From Acinetobacter lwoffii (GTDB lineage: Bacteria > Pseudomonadota > Gammaproteobacteria > Pseudomonadales > Moraxellaceae), in the NCBI RefSeq assembly GCF_024129735.1, contig NZ_JAMXXK010000032.1, forward strand, positions 1-42,048: DNA of 42,048 nt, written 5' to 3'. A program made the translations under genes and the position numbers. Under the pieces are notes generated by a model. That model was given only the letters and a program-made list of their open reading frames with translations. It had not been told where the DNA came from and did not search any database. Shown piece by piece: positions 25,362 to 33,477 of this stretch; the first letter of the stretch is position 1, and each line of letters opens with the position of its first letter.

Positions 25362-25973
25362 TTACGATTTTACCTGTTTACGATACACACTTGGACGTAC
25401 AGGACGAGTATGTTTCCAAAGGCCTTTTTTCTGTTTCTTAGCTTTATTTTGCAATTCCATCATATAGCGTAAATGGTTTTTATCCTTGATATATTCTTCA
25501 TAGACCCACGCTGCACCACGTTTGACAATCTCTTCATTGATATTTTTGCGATAGCGGTAGACCACACCGACACAGCGGCCATAACGGTCAATGTCGGTAA
25601 TCTTGACCCGAACCATTTTATTATTCACCATGCTTTTGACCAGACGCTGCGATTCCTTGCCATAGGCTTGTGATGATTCAGGGGCATCGACAAAAGCAAA
25701 GCGCAATTTGGTCTCAGAGCGACGAATGTTAAAACGGTAGCAGGTGAGGGTATCACCATCACTTACGGCTTTTACACGGCACCAGTATTTTTTGCCTTTC
25801 TTAAAAGGGCGGAAAACATCTTTTAAATAAACTGTAATTTTATGCAGCAGATAATAAGAAAAACATAGCAATACTAAGCCCAGCACAATTTGCCAGGTGA
25901 TGGAGAGATTTAACAAAGGCAAGATCCAAATCAGCAAAACCAGCTGTAAAATCACAGCTAAAAGTCGAGCCAT
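25362..25973 (-). CDS. membrane-anchored staphylococcal-nuclease-like protein
   Basis: A 203-residue thermonuclease-family protein. Two N-terminal hydrophobic helices (about 4-22 and 27-45) come before the nuclease domain: VKAVSDGDTLTCYR (metal Asp), LRFAFVDAPESSQAYGKESQRLVKSMV (catalytic Arg and Glu region), DRYGRCVGVVY (catalytic Arg), NEEIVKRGAAWVYEEY and NKAKKQKKGLW. All the key residues of the SNase fold appear to be present, so calcium-dependent phosphodiesterase activity is likely, tethered to the inner membrane. The basic C-terminus (KHTRPVRPSVYRKQVKS) may bind nucleic acid. Three copies of a 12-base repeat lie upstream. Confidence 0.85.
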   Translation of the reverse strand: MARLLAVILQLVLLIWILPLLNLSITWQIVLGLVLLCFSYYLLHKITVYLKDVFRPFKKGKKYWCRVKAVSDGDTLTCYRFNIRRSETKLRFAFVDAPESSQAYGKESQRLVKSMVNNKMVRVKITDIDRYGRCVGVVYRYRKNINEEIVKRGAAWVYEEYIKDKNHLRYMMELQNKAKKQKKGLWKHTRPVRPSVYRKQVKS

Positions 25974-26041
25974 TTTAGAGCAAAGCCAGTAGATCTACGG
26001 ATTAAAAGCTAATCACTCAGTGTTTAGTTTTGTACCAGCTA

Positions 26042-26146
26042 AAATAGCCTAAGTATATTTTTCTGGCGAAAAGATGAATCTGCAACCATCTAAACTTATA
26101 TATAAAATAGCCTAAGCAATTTAAATTTCTTTATAAATAGCCTAAG
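26042..26146. repeat. three copies of AAATAGCCTAAG in 105 bases
   Basis: Direct copies at 26042-26053, 26105-26116 and 26135-26146, each preceded by T/C-TAAA or ATA and followed by C/T-A. The last copy contains the stop codon of the LysR gene. Further exact copies are at 8185-8196 (intergenic) and 18861-18872 (inside the 607-residue dehydrogenase). Function unknown; it may be upstream control for the nuclease gene or a dispersed genomic motif. Confidence 0.7.
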
Positions 26147-27059
26147 TAAAAATTTTATAAATTTCAGCTCTCAAAAATTGATGTCTCTTATTCTCGTGCA
26201 AATCCTTATGCCAATATATCCCCATATTAATTTTCGGCAGTTCCACAGGGACTTCAAAAATATTTAGACTGGTAGCCAATTGTAAATGTACCAATACATT
26301 TTTAGGAATAGTCAGCATAGCTGTCTTTTGTTGTTCCAAAATTTGCAGAGCAGTTGAGTAATGCTGACAGCGTAAAAAAATCTGTCGTGAATATTGTTTA
26401 CGGCTTAAATAAATATCCTCAACTAAAACGCCAGTACGGCGTGATGACACGCCAATATGAGGTGAGGCAAGATAAATCTGCTCATTCATTTCTGTTAATT
26501 GTGTACACACTACAAATTCATCTTGAACCAGACGCTCAAACTGGATTTTTTCAGCAATGTTTTGTTCCAGATCTATGACAAAATCGACCTGTTGAGAGGC
26601 GAGGTCTGCTGCTATATTTTTACGGTCCAGCTTCATGCTGCTAAGTTGAATTTCCAGATTGAGTTGTTGAAAGTGCTGAACCAGTCTGGGAAAGATCATT
26701 GGCTCAATTTCATCATGAACGGCAATTTTCAAACTCTGAATCATTTCTGGTCTGAACTGCTGATGCTGTATTGAAATATTTTGAATTGCAAAAAGTGCAT
26801 TCTTCAGCTCAGGATAGATCTGTTCCGCAAACGGCGTAGGCTGCATTTTGCTACCAGTACGTACAAATAAATCATCCTGTAAATGCTGTCTTAAACGTTG
26901 CAGAGCATGACTGGCAGCAGACTGGCTAACTGATAAAATCTGTGCAGCTTTAGAAATACTATTCTGCTCATAAATTGCCATAAAAAGCGGATAAAGGTTA
27001 ATGTCGATACGATGAAAATTTCGCAGGTCCATGACTGTTTTGGAATGAATAGTATGCAT
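26142..27059 (-). CDS. LysR-family transcriptional regulator
   Basis: A 305-residue LysR regulator (or 296 from Met10, MDLRNFHRIDINLYPLFM). The winged helix-turn-helix is at about 20-75 (FMAIYEQNSISKAAQILSVSQSAASHALQRLRQHLQDDLFVRTGSKM), followed by the periplasmic-binding-protein-like effector domain. It is divergent from the four-gene ACAD-kinase-phosphatase-SDR operon with 95 bases between, the usual arrangement for a LysR activator and its target. The TAG stop lies within a copy of the 12-base repeat. Effector not known; a CoA thioester or free acid of the pathway is a reasonable guess. Confidence 0.88.
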   Translation of the reverse strand: MHTIHSKTVMDLRNFHRIDINLYPLFMAIYEQNSISKAAQILSVSQSAASHALQRLRQHLQDDLFVRTGSKMQPTPFAEQIYPELKNALFAIQNISIQHQQFRPEMIQSLKIAVHDEIEPMIFPRLVQHFQQLNLEIQLSSMKLDRKNIAADLASQQVDFVIDLEQNIAEKIQFERLVQDEFVVCTQLTEMNEQIYLASPHIGVSSRRTGVLVEDIYLSRKQYSRQIFLRCQHYSTALQILEQQKTAMLTIPKNVLVHLQLATSLNIFEVPVELPKINMGIYWHKDLHENKRHQFLRAEIYKIFT

Positions 27060-27154
27060 AATATTGTATGGGTTAAAATCATTTTATTCATAATAGGTTT
27101 TGGGTTAAGGTGTTGTAAAGCGTATGAATTAGAATATTTAGAGGGATAAAAGAG

Positions 27155-28396
27155 ATGTTTGAGCTTTCAGCACGTGCACAGGATTATTTAAATAGAACAA
27201 AAAAGTTTATTACTGATGAAATTGAACCTGTCGAGGCTGGTTTCTGGCATCAGGTGCATCAACTGAATCAAGGTGGCGACTGGACCAAATGGCAATGGCC
27301 GGCAGAGCTTGAAATATTGAAAGATAAAGCCAAAGCGGCAGGTCTCTGGAATATGTTTTTGCCTTGTTCAGAATTAGGTCAGGGATTATCCGTTCAGGAA
27401 TATGCACATATCGCTGAACTTTCTGGACGAAGCCTGATTGCACCTACCGTCTTTAACTGTAATGCGCCAGATAGCGGTAATATGGAAGTATTGTGGCGCT
27501 ATGGTTCTGAAGAACAAAAACAGCAATGGTTGATGCCACTTCTGGAAGGGAAAATCCGTTCAGTGTTCTGTATGACTGAACCTGCTGTGGCTTCAAGTGA
27601 TGCTACCAATATGCAGGCGACGGCGGTAGTTGAAGGTGATGAAATTGTTTTGAATGGTCGTAAATGGTGGTCTTCGGGTTTGGGTGATCCAAATGCCAAA
27701 ATCATCATCTTTATGGCACATACACCGGATGAATCCAAAGACCGTCATCATCAGCATTCCATGGTTTTAGTTCCAGTCGATACTGCAGGCGTGAAAATTG
27801 AACGGATGCTTCCAGTCTTTGGTGATTATGATGCACCACATGGCCACGGCGAAGTCAGCTTCGATAATGTTCGTGTTCCAGTTTCGAATTTTATTGGGGG
27901 TGCAGGTCAAGGCTTTGAAATTGCCCAAGGCCGTTTAGGGCCAGGCCGTATTCACCATTGTATGCGTTGCATCGGTGCTGCGGAAAAATCCTTAGAGTTG
28001 ATGATTGACCGTGGTATGAGCCGTAGCGCATTTGGCAAAGAGATTTTAAAACTCGGTGGCAACCTGGAGCGTGTCGCGGAAGCACGGGTTGCGATTGATC
28101 AGGCACGTCTTTTGACCTTGTATGCCGCCTATAAAATGGATACTTTAGGGAATATGGCAGCACTGACTGAAATTTCTGCAATTAAAGTCGTTGCGCCAAG
28201 TGTGCTGGAAAAAGTTGTTGATATGGCCATCCAGATCCACGGCGGTGCCGGTGTTTCTCGGGATACACCATTAACCGGATTTTTTGCTCAGGCACGTGCC
28301 TTGCGTTTGGCTGATGGCCCGGACGAAGTGCATAAGGGCATGATTGCCAAACTGGAACTGGCAAAACGTGGCTACAGTACTCGTCGCAAAAAATAA
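27155..28396 (+). CDS. ACAD10/ACAD11-like acyl-CoA dehydrogenase
   Basis: A 413-residue acyl-CoA dehydrogenase. It matches the ACAD10/11-like group: VFCMTEPAVASSDATNMQATAVVEGDEIVLNGRKWWSSGLGDPNAKIIIFMA (about 137-190), FDNVRVPVSNFIGGAGQGFEIAQGRLGPGRIHHCMR (about 233-270), and ALRLADGPDEVHKG near the C-terminus, where ordinary enzymes have the EGT motif. In human ACAD10/11 such a domain is fused to an APH-like kinase; here the kinase is the next gene, which strongly suggests a shared reaction on 4-hydroxyacyl-CoA. AGAGGGATAAAAGAG precedes ATG 27155. First gene of a four-gene operon. Confidence 0.92.
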   Translation: MFELSARAQDYLNRTKKFITDEIEPVEAGFWHQVHQLNQGGDWTKWQWPAELEILKDKAKAAGLWNMFLPCSELGQGLSVQEYAHIAELSGRSLIAPTVFNCNAPDSGNMEVLWRYGSEEQKQQWLMPLLEGKIRSVFCMTEPAVASSDATNMQATAVVEGDEIVLNGRKWWSSGLGDPNAKIIIFMAHTPDESKDRHHQHSMVLVPVDTAGVKIERMLPVFGDYDAPHGHGEVSFDNVRVPVSNFIGGAGQGFEIAQGRLGPGRIHHCMRCIGAAEKSLELMIDRGMSRSAFGKEILKLGGNLERVAEARVAIDQARLLTLYAAYKMDTLGNMAALTEISAIKVVAPSVLEKVVDMAIQIHGGAGVSRDTPLTGFFAQARALRLADGPDEVHKGMIAKLELAKRGYSTRRKK

Positions 28397-28448
28397 GCTG
28401 GCTTTAACTAGAAAATTGCAACATATTAAAAAATTTTAAGGAAAAATT

Positions 28449-29570
28449 ATGGCGGTTATTGATGTAGGTGGAGCAGTTCGTGCAGGTGAAGAACTGGATG
28501 TACAAGCCATCACCAATTGGTTAATTCAGCAAAATGTGAATGTTGAAGGCCCTGTGCAGGTGACCCAATATTCAGGCGGAGCTTCAAACTGGACCTACCG
28601 TTTACAGTATGCCAATGCCGATTTAATTTTACGTCGTCCGCCACAAGGTACCAAAGCCAAATCAGCCCATGATATGGCACGTGAATATCATGTGCAGAAA
28701 GCCTTGGCTGAACATTATCCCGTCGTGCCTGAAATGGTCGCGCTTTGTCAGGATGAATCAGTGATTGGTTGTGATTTCTATGTGATGAAACGGCTTGAAG
28801 GAATTATTCCTCGCGCCAAAATGCCAGCTGAGCTGCAGCTTACTGAATCCGATATCCGGACTTTATGTATCAATGTGATTGATAAACTGATCGAATTGCA
28901 TCAGGTGCCTTATCAAGGGACTGAACTTGAAAATCTCGGTAAGGGTGAAGGCTATTGTCGCCGTCAGGTCGAAGGCTGGGATGTACGTTATGAAAAGGCT
29001 AAAACTTTAAATGTTCCATCGTTTAAATATGTGCGCAACTGGCTTAAAGATAATATTCCTTCAGATTCTAAAACCTGTGTGATTCATAATGACTGGCGTT
29101 TTGATAATGTCATCTTAAATCCGGAAAATCCGACTGAAGTGATTGGCGTACTGGACTGGGAAATGGCGACACTCGGCGATCCGCTCATGGACCTAGGTTC
29201 TGCTTTAGCCTATTGGGTGGAAGATACTGACAATGCCATCTTTAAGGCAACACGCCGCCAGCCGACCAATCTAAAAGGTATGTTTACCCGTAAAGAAGTG
29301 GTGGATTACTACTTGGGAAAAACCGGCCTGCAACCGGAAAACTGGGCGTTTTATGAGGTGTTCGGAATTTTCCGTCTCGCGGTGATTGCCCAGCAGATCT
29401 ATTATCGTTATTACCATAAACAGACTAATAATCCAGCGTTCAAGGATTTTTGGGTGGTGATTCATGCCTTGCATATTCGTGCCTTAAAACTGATTGGCAA
29501 GCAAAAACTGGAAGCCAATGAGATTACACAAAAGTATGTGCTTAAATTTAAAGAGATAATGCCAAAATGA
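28449..29570 (+). CDS. APH-fold phosphotransferase (LvaA / ACAD10-11 kinase-domain like)
   Basis: A 373-residue aminoglycoside-phosphotransferase-fold kinase. Visible elements are YSGGASNWTYRLQYANADLILRRPP (nucleotide loop and Lys/Arg region, about 40-65), the catalytic VIHNDWRFDNVILNP (Asp in HNDWR, about 215) and the metal-binding GVLDWEMATLGDPLMDLG (about 235). This subfamily matches the N-terminal domain of ACAD10/11 and Pseudomonas LvaA, which phosphorylates the 4-hydroxyl of 4-hydroxyacyl-CoA so that the partner ACAD can remove it. Antibiotic resistance is unlikely. It ends in a four-base overlap with the phosphatase gene (ATGA). Confidence 0.9.
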   Translation: MAVIDVGGAVRAGEELDVQAITNWLIQQNVNVEGPVQVTQYSGGASNWTYRLQYANADLILRRPPQGTKAKSAHDMAREYHVQKALAEHYPVVPEMVALCQDESVIGCDFYVMKRLEGIIPRAKMPAELQLTESDIRTLCINVIDKLIELHQVPYQGTELENLGKGEGYCRRQVEGWDVRYEKAKTLNVPSFKYVRNWLKDNIPSDSKTCVIHNDWRFDNVILNPENPTEVIGVLDWEMATLGDPLMDLGSALAYWVEDTDNAIFKATRRQPTNLKGMFTRKEVVDYYLGKTGLQPENWAFYEVFGIFRLAVIAQQIYYRYYHKQTNNPAFKDFWVVIHALHIRALKLIGKQKLEANEITQKYVLKFKEIMPK

Positions 29571-30265
29571 CAACCATTTACTTGATCCGGCATGGCCAGG
29601 CCTCTTTTGGCGCAGAAAGTTACGATCAACTTTCGCCCAACGGCGAGTTACAGGCAAAGCTTTTGGGTTGCTATTTTGACGAAATCCTGAAAGAAGCGCC
29701 TTATGTGGTGGCTGGTTCCATGCAACGCCATCAACAGACAGCGCAATTATCACTGGACAAATGTTTTCCGGAAAGTGAGATTCTGACCGATAGTGCCTGG
29801 AATGAATTTAATCATCAGCAGGTATTCGCCCGTTATGAGCCGCGCTTTAATCAGCCTGAATTGCTGAAACAGGATGTATCAGAACATGAAAATCCACGGG
29901 ATTATCTGAGCAAGATTTTTAGCGGTGCAATTGCACGCTGGACTGGCGATGATTATCACCATGAATATGATGAATCTTGGCCAAGTTTCAAAGCACGCGT
30001 GGAAAGCGGCTTAGAAAATCTGTGTGACCAGTTGTCCAAAAGCCGACCACGCTATGCAGTAGTTTATACCTCAGGTGGGGTGATTTCTGTGGCTGTAGGC
30101 AAAATTTTGGGCCTTAGTCCGGAGAAAACCTTTGCTCTGAACTGGGCGATTACCAATACCAGTATCACGACACTACGTCTGGTGGGTAATGAACCGCAAC
30201 TACTCAGTTTAAATGAACATCATTTTATTAAAGCACAGCGTCCAGACTTATTGACCTGGATTTAA
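29567..30265 (+). CDS. histidine phosphatase family (phosphoglycerate-mutase-like) protein
   Basis: A 232-residue member of the branch 1 histidine phosphatases. The catalytic RHG motif is at the start (TTIYLIRHGQASFG), SPNGELQAKLLG and AGSMQRHQQTAQLSL follow, and the second conserved half has SFKARVESGLENLCDQL, AVVYTSGGVISVAVGKILGLSP (Ser-Gly-Gly-Val where many members have the second His) and NWAITNTSITTLRL. In an operon with a kinase it may remove phosphate from a dead-end or intermediate phosphate ester; that link is inference. Translation is coupled to the kinase by the ATGA overlap. Confidence 0.88.
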   Translation: MTTIYLIRHGQASFGAESYDQLSPNGELQAKLLGCYFDEILKEAPYVVAGSMQRHQQTAQLSLDKCFPESEILTDSAWNEFNHQQVFARYEPRFNQPELLKQDVSEHENPRDYLSKIFSGAIARWTGDDYHHEYDESWPSFKARVESGLENLCDQLSKSRPRYAVVYTSGGVISVAVGKILGLSPEKTFALNWAITNTSITTLRLVGNEPQLLSLNEHHFIKAQRPDLLTWI

Positions 30266-30305
30266 AACCTAATACGCTAGAAAAATAAAGGAATAGGGTA
30301 AATAC

Positions 30306-31049
30306 ATGGCTAAAACAATTTTAATTACCGGTGCAAGTTCAGGGATCGGCGCCGGTATGACACGTGAATTTGCGAAAAAAGGCTATAACCTGGCGATTTG
30401 TGCACGTCGTTTGGAGCGTCTGGAAATCTTAAAGCAGGAACTGGAAAGCCAATATGGCATCAAAGTCATTGCCAAAACACTAGATGTCACCGATTACGAT
30501 CAAGTGTTTGAAGTGTTTCGTGCTTTTAAAGAAGACTTTGGCACCATTGACCGAGTTATTGTGAATGCTGGTGTCGGTGAGGGCCGCCGGATTGGTAAAG
30601 GTAATTTTGCTATCAATAAAGCCACGGTTGAAACCAACTTTATTTCGGCATTAGCACAATGTGAAGCTGCAGTTGAAATCTTCCGTGTACAAAACTCTGG
30701 CCATCTGGTGATGATTTCATCTATGAGTGCAATGCGCGGTATGCCAAAACATTTAACGGCTTATGGTGCAAGTAAGGCCGGCGTGGCTCATTTAGCGGAA
30801 GGCATTCGAGCTGAATTGATCGATACGCCAATAAAAGTGACCACCATTTTCCCAGGATATATTCGTACTGAAATTAATGAAGGGGCAAAAAAGCTACCTT
30901 TTGAAGTCGATGAAAAAACTGGTTCGCGTTTATTGGCAGCAGAAATTGAAAAAGCACCAGTTAAGGCTTATGTGCCGAAATGGCCTTGGTTGCCACTCGG
31001 TCTAGCCATGAAAGTATTACCACTTAAACTGGTGAACAAGTTAGGTTAA
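30306..31049 (+). CDS. short-chain dehydrogenase/reductase (SDR)
   Basis: A 247-residue NAD(P)-dependent oxidoreductase. The Rossmann motif TGASSGIGAGMTREFAKKGYNLAICARR is at the N-terminus, NAGVGEG at about 90, and the catalytic set is Ser (VMISSMSAMRG, about 143) and Tyr-x3-Lys (YGASKAG, about 155). The Arg pair in CARR favours NADP(H). As last gene of the ACAD-kinase-phosphatase operon it could oxidise a hydroxyacyl-CoA or reduce a keto group, as LvaD-type enzymes are thought to do; the substrate is unproved. AAGGAATAGGG precedes ATG 30306. Confidence 0.9.
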   Translation: MAKTILITGASSGIGAGMTREFAKKGYNLAICARRLERLEILKQELESQYGIKVIAKTLDVTDYDQVFEVFRAFKEDFGTIDRVIVNAGVGEGRRIGKGNFAINKATVETNFISALAQCEAAVEIFRVQNSGHLVMISSMSAMRGMPKHLTAYGASKAGVAHLAEGIRAELIDTPIKVTTIFPGYIRTEINEGAKKLPFEVDEKTGSRLLAAEIEKAPVKAYVPKWPWLPLGLAMKVLPLKLVNKLG

Positions 31050-31097
31050 AAGCGCTCTTAGATCTATAAAAAGAGAAGCTAGAGCGCTTCTCTTTTT
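31050..31097 (+). terminator. terminator with an overlapping alternative hairpin
   Basis: AAAAAGAGAAGC (31068-31079) and GCTTCTCTTTTT (31086-31097) form a 12-base-pair intrinsic terminator. AAGCGCTCT (31050-31058), right after the SDR stop, can instead pair with AGAGCGCTT (31081-31089), which would break it. Confidence 0.85.
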
Positions 31098-31458
31098 ATT
31101 TTTTATGACAAACTGAGAAAAATTTCTGAATCAGTATTTTTTTCTAAAAAATGTATAGCTTGAATTTACAAAAAAGCGAAATTTTATAAATCCTAATATA
31201 TTGATTATTAAAATAAAGTTTTAAATTATCAAAAATTATATTTTTATTTTATTGATGAATTTGCAATTAAATCAATTACTTTTAAATTCTCATTTGATGA
31301 GAAAGACCCTCTTTAACTTTTCCAAATTTTCGCCAATTTTAAGAACTTTTCTAAACTGTCCAAAACTTAGACATACTCACTCTAAAAGTAGAAAGATAAC
31401 TTCTCTTTTTTAGAATTTCCTTTAATGTACAACCGTTCAGAAATTAAAGGTTGTCCAT
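31098..31458. other. AT-rich intergenic region before the desaturase gene
   Basis: No ORF is credible. A 17-base palindrome TTCTCAT-TTG-ATGAGAA lies at 31287-31303. TAGAAT (31411-31416) is a possible -10, placing the transcript start near 31423. ACAACC (31429-31434) can pair with GGTTGT (31449-31454), partly covering the AAAGG ribosome site of the next gene. Confidence 0.5.
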
Positions 31459-32517
31459 ATGTCTATATCTGCGGATATGACTGACCAGCAGCGAATCTCC
31501 AAGGTCAGAAGTATCGTTACCCAGGCTGGGGAAGAGGTGCGTGCTCGTTATCCCATACTCAAACATCAGAACTTTATAGGTGCGAGTATTTTAGGCTTTG
31601 CCTGGGCAGGCATGATTGCATGCGCGGTAGCATATGAAACAGGTTATCTCTCAGCATGGTTTACCATTCCCTTGATTGCGATTTTTGCGTCATTGACCCA
31701 TGAATTGGAACATGACCTGATTCATTATATGTATTTCAAAAAAACACCTTGGGCACATCATCTGATGCTGGCACTGGTCTGGTTGGCACGTCCAAACACC
31801 ATCAGTCCGTGGGCACGTCGTCGTTTACATTTGCATCATCATAAATATTCAGGCACTGAACATGACCTGGAAGAACGTGGCATCAGTAATGGTATGCCTT
31901 GGGGCATTCGCCGAATTCTGGTGATTAGTGACCAGTTGATGTCAGTGTATCTGCGTCCATTTCAGATGATTAAAATGATTCATCTTTTTCTGGAAAAACA
32001 GCCTGAAAAAGAACGTAAAATTGCCATGATTTCTCAGCTATTTGGCTTTTTACCTCTCAGCATTATTTACTATGGATTGTGCTACCTGTTTGTGGTCTTT
32101 CATGGTTTAAATGCAGTTTCACCGCTATTCGGTTATGAGATGCTCTGGTCGCAAGGCATTGTCGACGCGATGCCGATTGTAAATCTGCTGGCAGTCATCT
32201 GGGTGATTCCGAACTTTATCCGTTCTTTTAGCTTGCAGTTTGTCAGCTCAAATATGCATTACTATGGCGATATTGATCCATGTGATGTGATCAAACAAAC
32301 CCAAGTGCTCAATCCATGGTGGATGGTTCCGTTCCAGTTATTCTGCTGTAATTTTGGTTCGACCCATGCGATTCATCATTTTGTGGTCAAAGAGCCATTT
32401 TATATCCGTCAACTGACGTCCAAAACGGCGCATAAAGTAATGAAAGAAGTGGGCGTGCGTTTTAATGATGTGGGAACTTTTAAGCGTATGAATCGCTGGA
32501 ATGACTATAAAATCTAA
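31459..32517 (+). CDS. fatty acid desaturase family membrane protein
   Basis: A 352-residue membrane di-iron enzyme. The histidine clusters are HELEHDLIHY (about 85), HLHHHKYSGTEHD (about 123-135) and STHAIHHFVV (about 313), the classical three-box layout of membrane fatty acid desaturases and hydroxylases. Hydrophobic helices lie at about 42-80, 193-220 and 230-255. The spacing of the first box (HELEH) is near that of acyl-lipid desaturases, but the family also holds carotenoid and sterol-modifying enzymes, so the substrate is open. It is a single gene with its own terminator at 32535-32564. Confidence 0.85.
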   Translation: MSISADMTDQQRISKVRSIVTQAGEEVRARYPILKHQNFIGASILGFAWAGMIACAVAYETGYLSAWFTIPLIAIFASLTHELEHDLIHYMYFKKTPWAHHLMLALVWLARPNTISPWARRRLHLHHHKYSGTEHDLEERGISNGMPWGIRRILVISDQLMSVYLRPFQMIKMIHLFLEKQPEKERKIAMISQLFGFLPLSIIYYGLCYLFVVFHGLNAVSPLFGYEMLWSQGIVDAMPIVNLLAVIWVIPNFIRSFSLQFVSSNMHYYGDIDPCDVIKQTQVLNPWWMVPFQLFCCNFGSTHAIHHFVVKEPFYIRQLTSKTAHKVMKEVGVRFNDVGTFKRMNRWNDYKI

Positions 32518-32534
32518 GCTTTAATTTCCATAAG

Positions 32535-32564
32535 AAATCCCGTTTTTAAGCGGGATTTTTTTAT
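32535..32564 (+). terminator. terminator after the desaturase gene
   Basis: AAATCCCG (32535-32542) and CGGGATTT (32551-32558) form an eight-base-pair hairpin followed by T7. Confidence 0.9.
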
Positions 32565-32734
32565 ATTTATCCTTGATATTTTACCCAATGGCAAGATGTA
32601 TAAGCCTGTATTTTGCAAGAATCCTATCTTAGTTAAATTTAGGTGAACATTCATTTAAAATGCCTGTTGAGGAAATAGTTCAAAAGAATAAACTCAGGTA
32701 AAATTAAGTATATCCCTATATAAATTAGCCCGCT

Positions 32735-33445
32735 ATGTTGCTGAAAGCCGCCACCATTGCCTTGATTCCTGCACTTGTCATTCAGGGTAATCGTGTCAAG
32801 AAAAATACCCTAAGACTGCCGGAACCTGAAGGTGCACGTGAAGGTCAAACCGGAACCGGCAACAAACTGTCTCTGCTGATTTTAGGGGATTCGGCAGCAG
32901 CAGGTGTAGGAGTAGAACATCAGGATGACGCATTACTGGGTGCAATTCTGCATGAACTGAAAGATGACTTTGAAATTGACTGGAAATTACAGGCCAAAAC
33001 AGGCGATACCAGCTCAAAAGTAATTCATGCTTTGGACCAAATAGAAGTCCAGCACTATGATGTAATCGTCACGTCGGTTGGCGTCAATGATGTGACCAAA
33101 CTGATACCTGTCGAGGTTTGGATTCAGAAGCAGGAACAGCTTTATAGTAAAATTCAGCAAAAATTTAGTCCGAAACTGATCATTGCTGCCGGTGTGCCGC
33201 CAATGAATATGTTTCCGGCGCTACCGAATCCTTTAGCCTGGCTATTTGGCCAGTATGCTAAACAGATGAACCAGCAACTAGAAAATTTTGTGAATCAGCA
33301 AGTGAATATGCAATGGATTGAATACGATATTGAGAAGTATCGTGCCATGAATTTACAAATGGCTGCAGATGGTTTTCATCCGAGTAAGGAAGTTTATACA
33401 CTTTGGGGACAAGAAGTAGCTGGCAAGATTCGGAAGACCTTCTAA
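32735..33445 (+). CDS. SGNH/GDSL-family hydrolase (lipase/esterase-like)
   Basis: A 236-residue serine hydrolase. An N-terminal hydrophobic stretch (LLKAATIALIPALVIQG) may act as a signal or anchor. The SGNH blocks are visible: LILGDSAAAGVGVE (catalytic Ser, about 52), TGDTSSKV (Gly), VTSVGVNDVTK (Asn, about 115) and ADGFHPSKEVY (catalytic Asp and His, about 212). Substrates in this fold are esters of lipids, sugars or aromatic acids; none can be chosen here. No clear ribosome site precedes ATG 32735. The next gene begins 33 bases later on the same strand. Confidence 0.85.
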   Translation: MLLKAATIALIPALVIQGNRVKKNTLRLPEPEGAREGQTGTGNKLSLLILGDSAAAGVGVEHQDDALLGAILHELKDDFEIDWKLQAKTGDTSSKVIHALDQIEVQHYDVIVTSVGVNDVTKLIPVEVWIQKQEQLYSKIQQKFSPKLIIAAGVPPMNMFPALPNPLAWLFGQYAKQMNQQLENFVNQQVNMQWIEYDIEKYRAMNLQMAADGFHPSKEVYTLWGQEVAGKIRKTF

Positions 33446-33477
33446 AATAGTTGAAATCTCTCAATTTAGTTAATTCT

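Noticed and set aside
28449..29570. Aminoglycoside resistance gene from the APH fold
   Set aside because: Sequence blocks and the neighbouring ACAD10/11-like gene point to the hydroxyacyl-CoA kinase group; no resistance-gene context or mobile element is adjacent.
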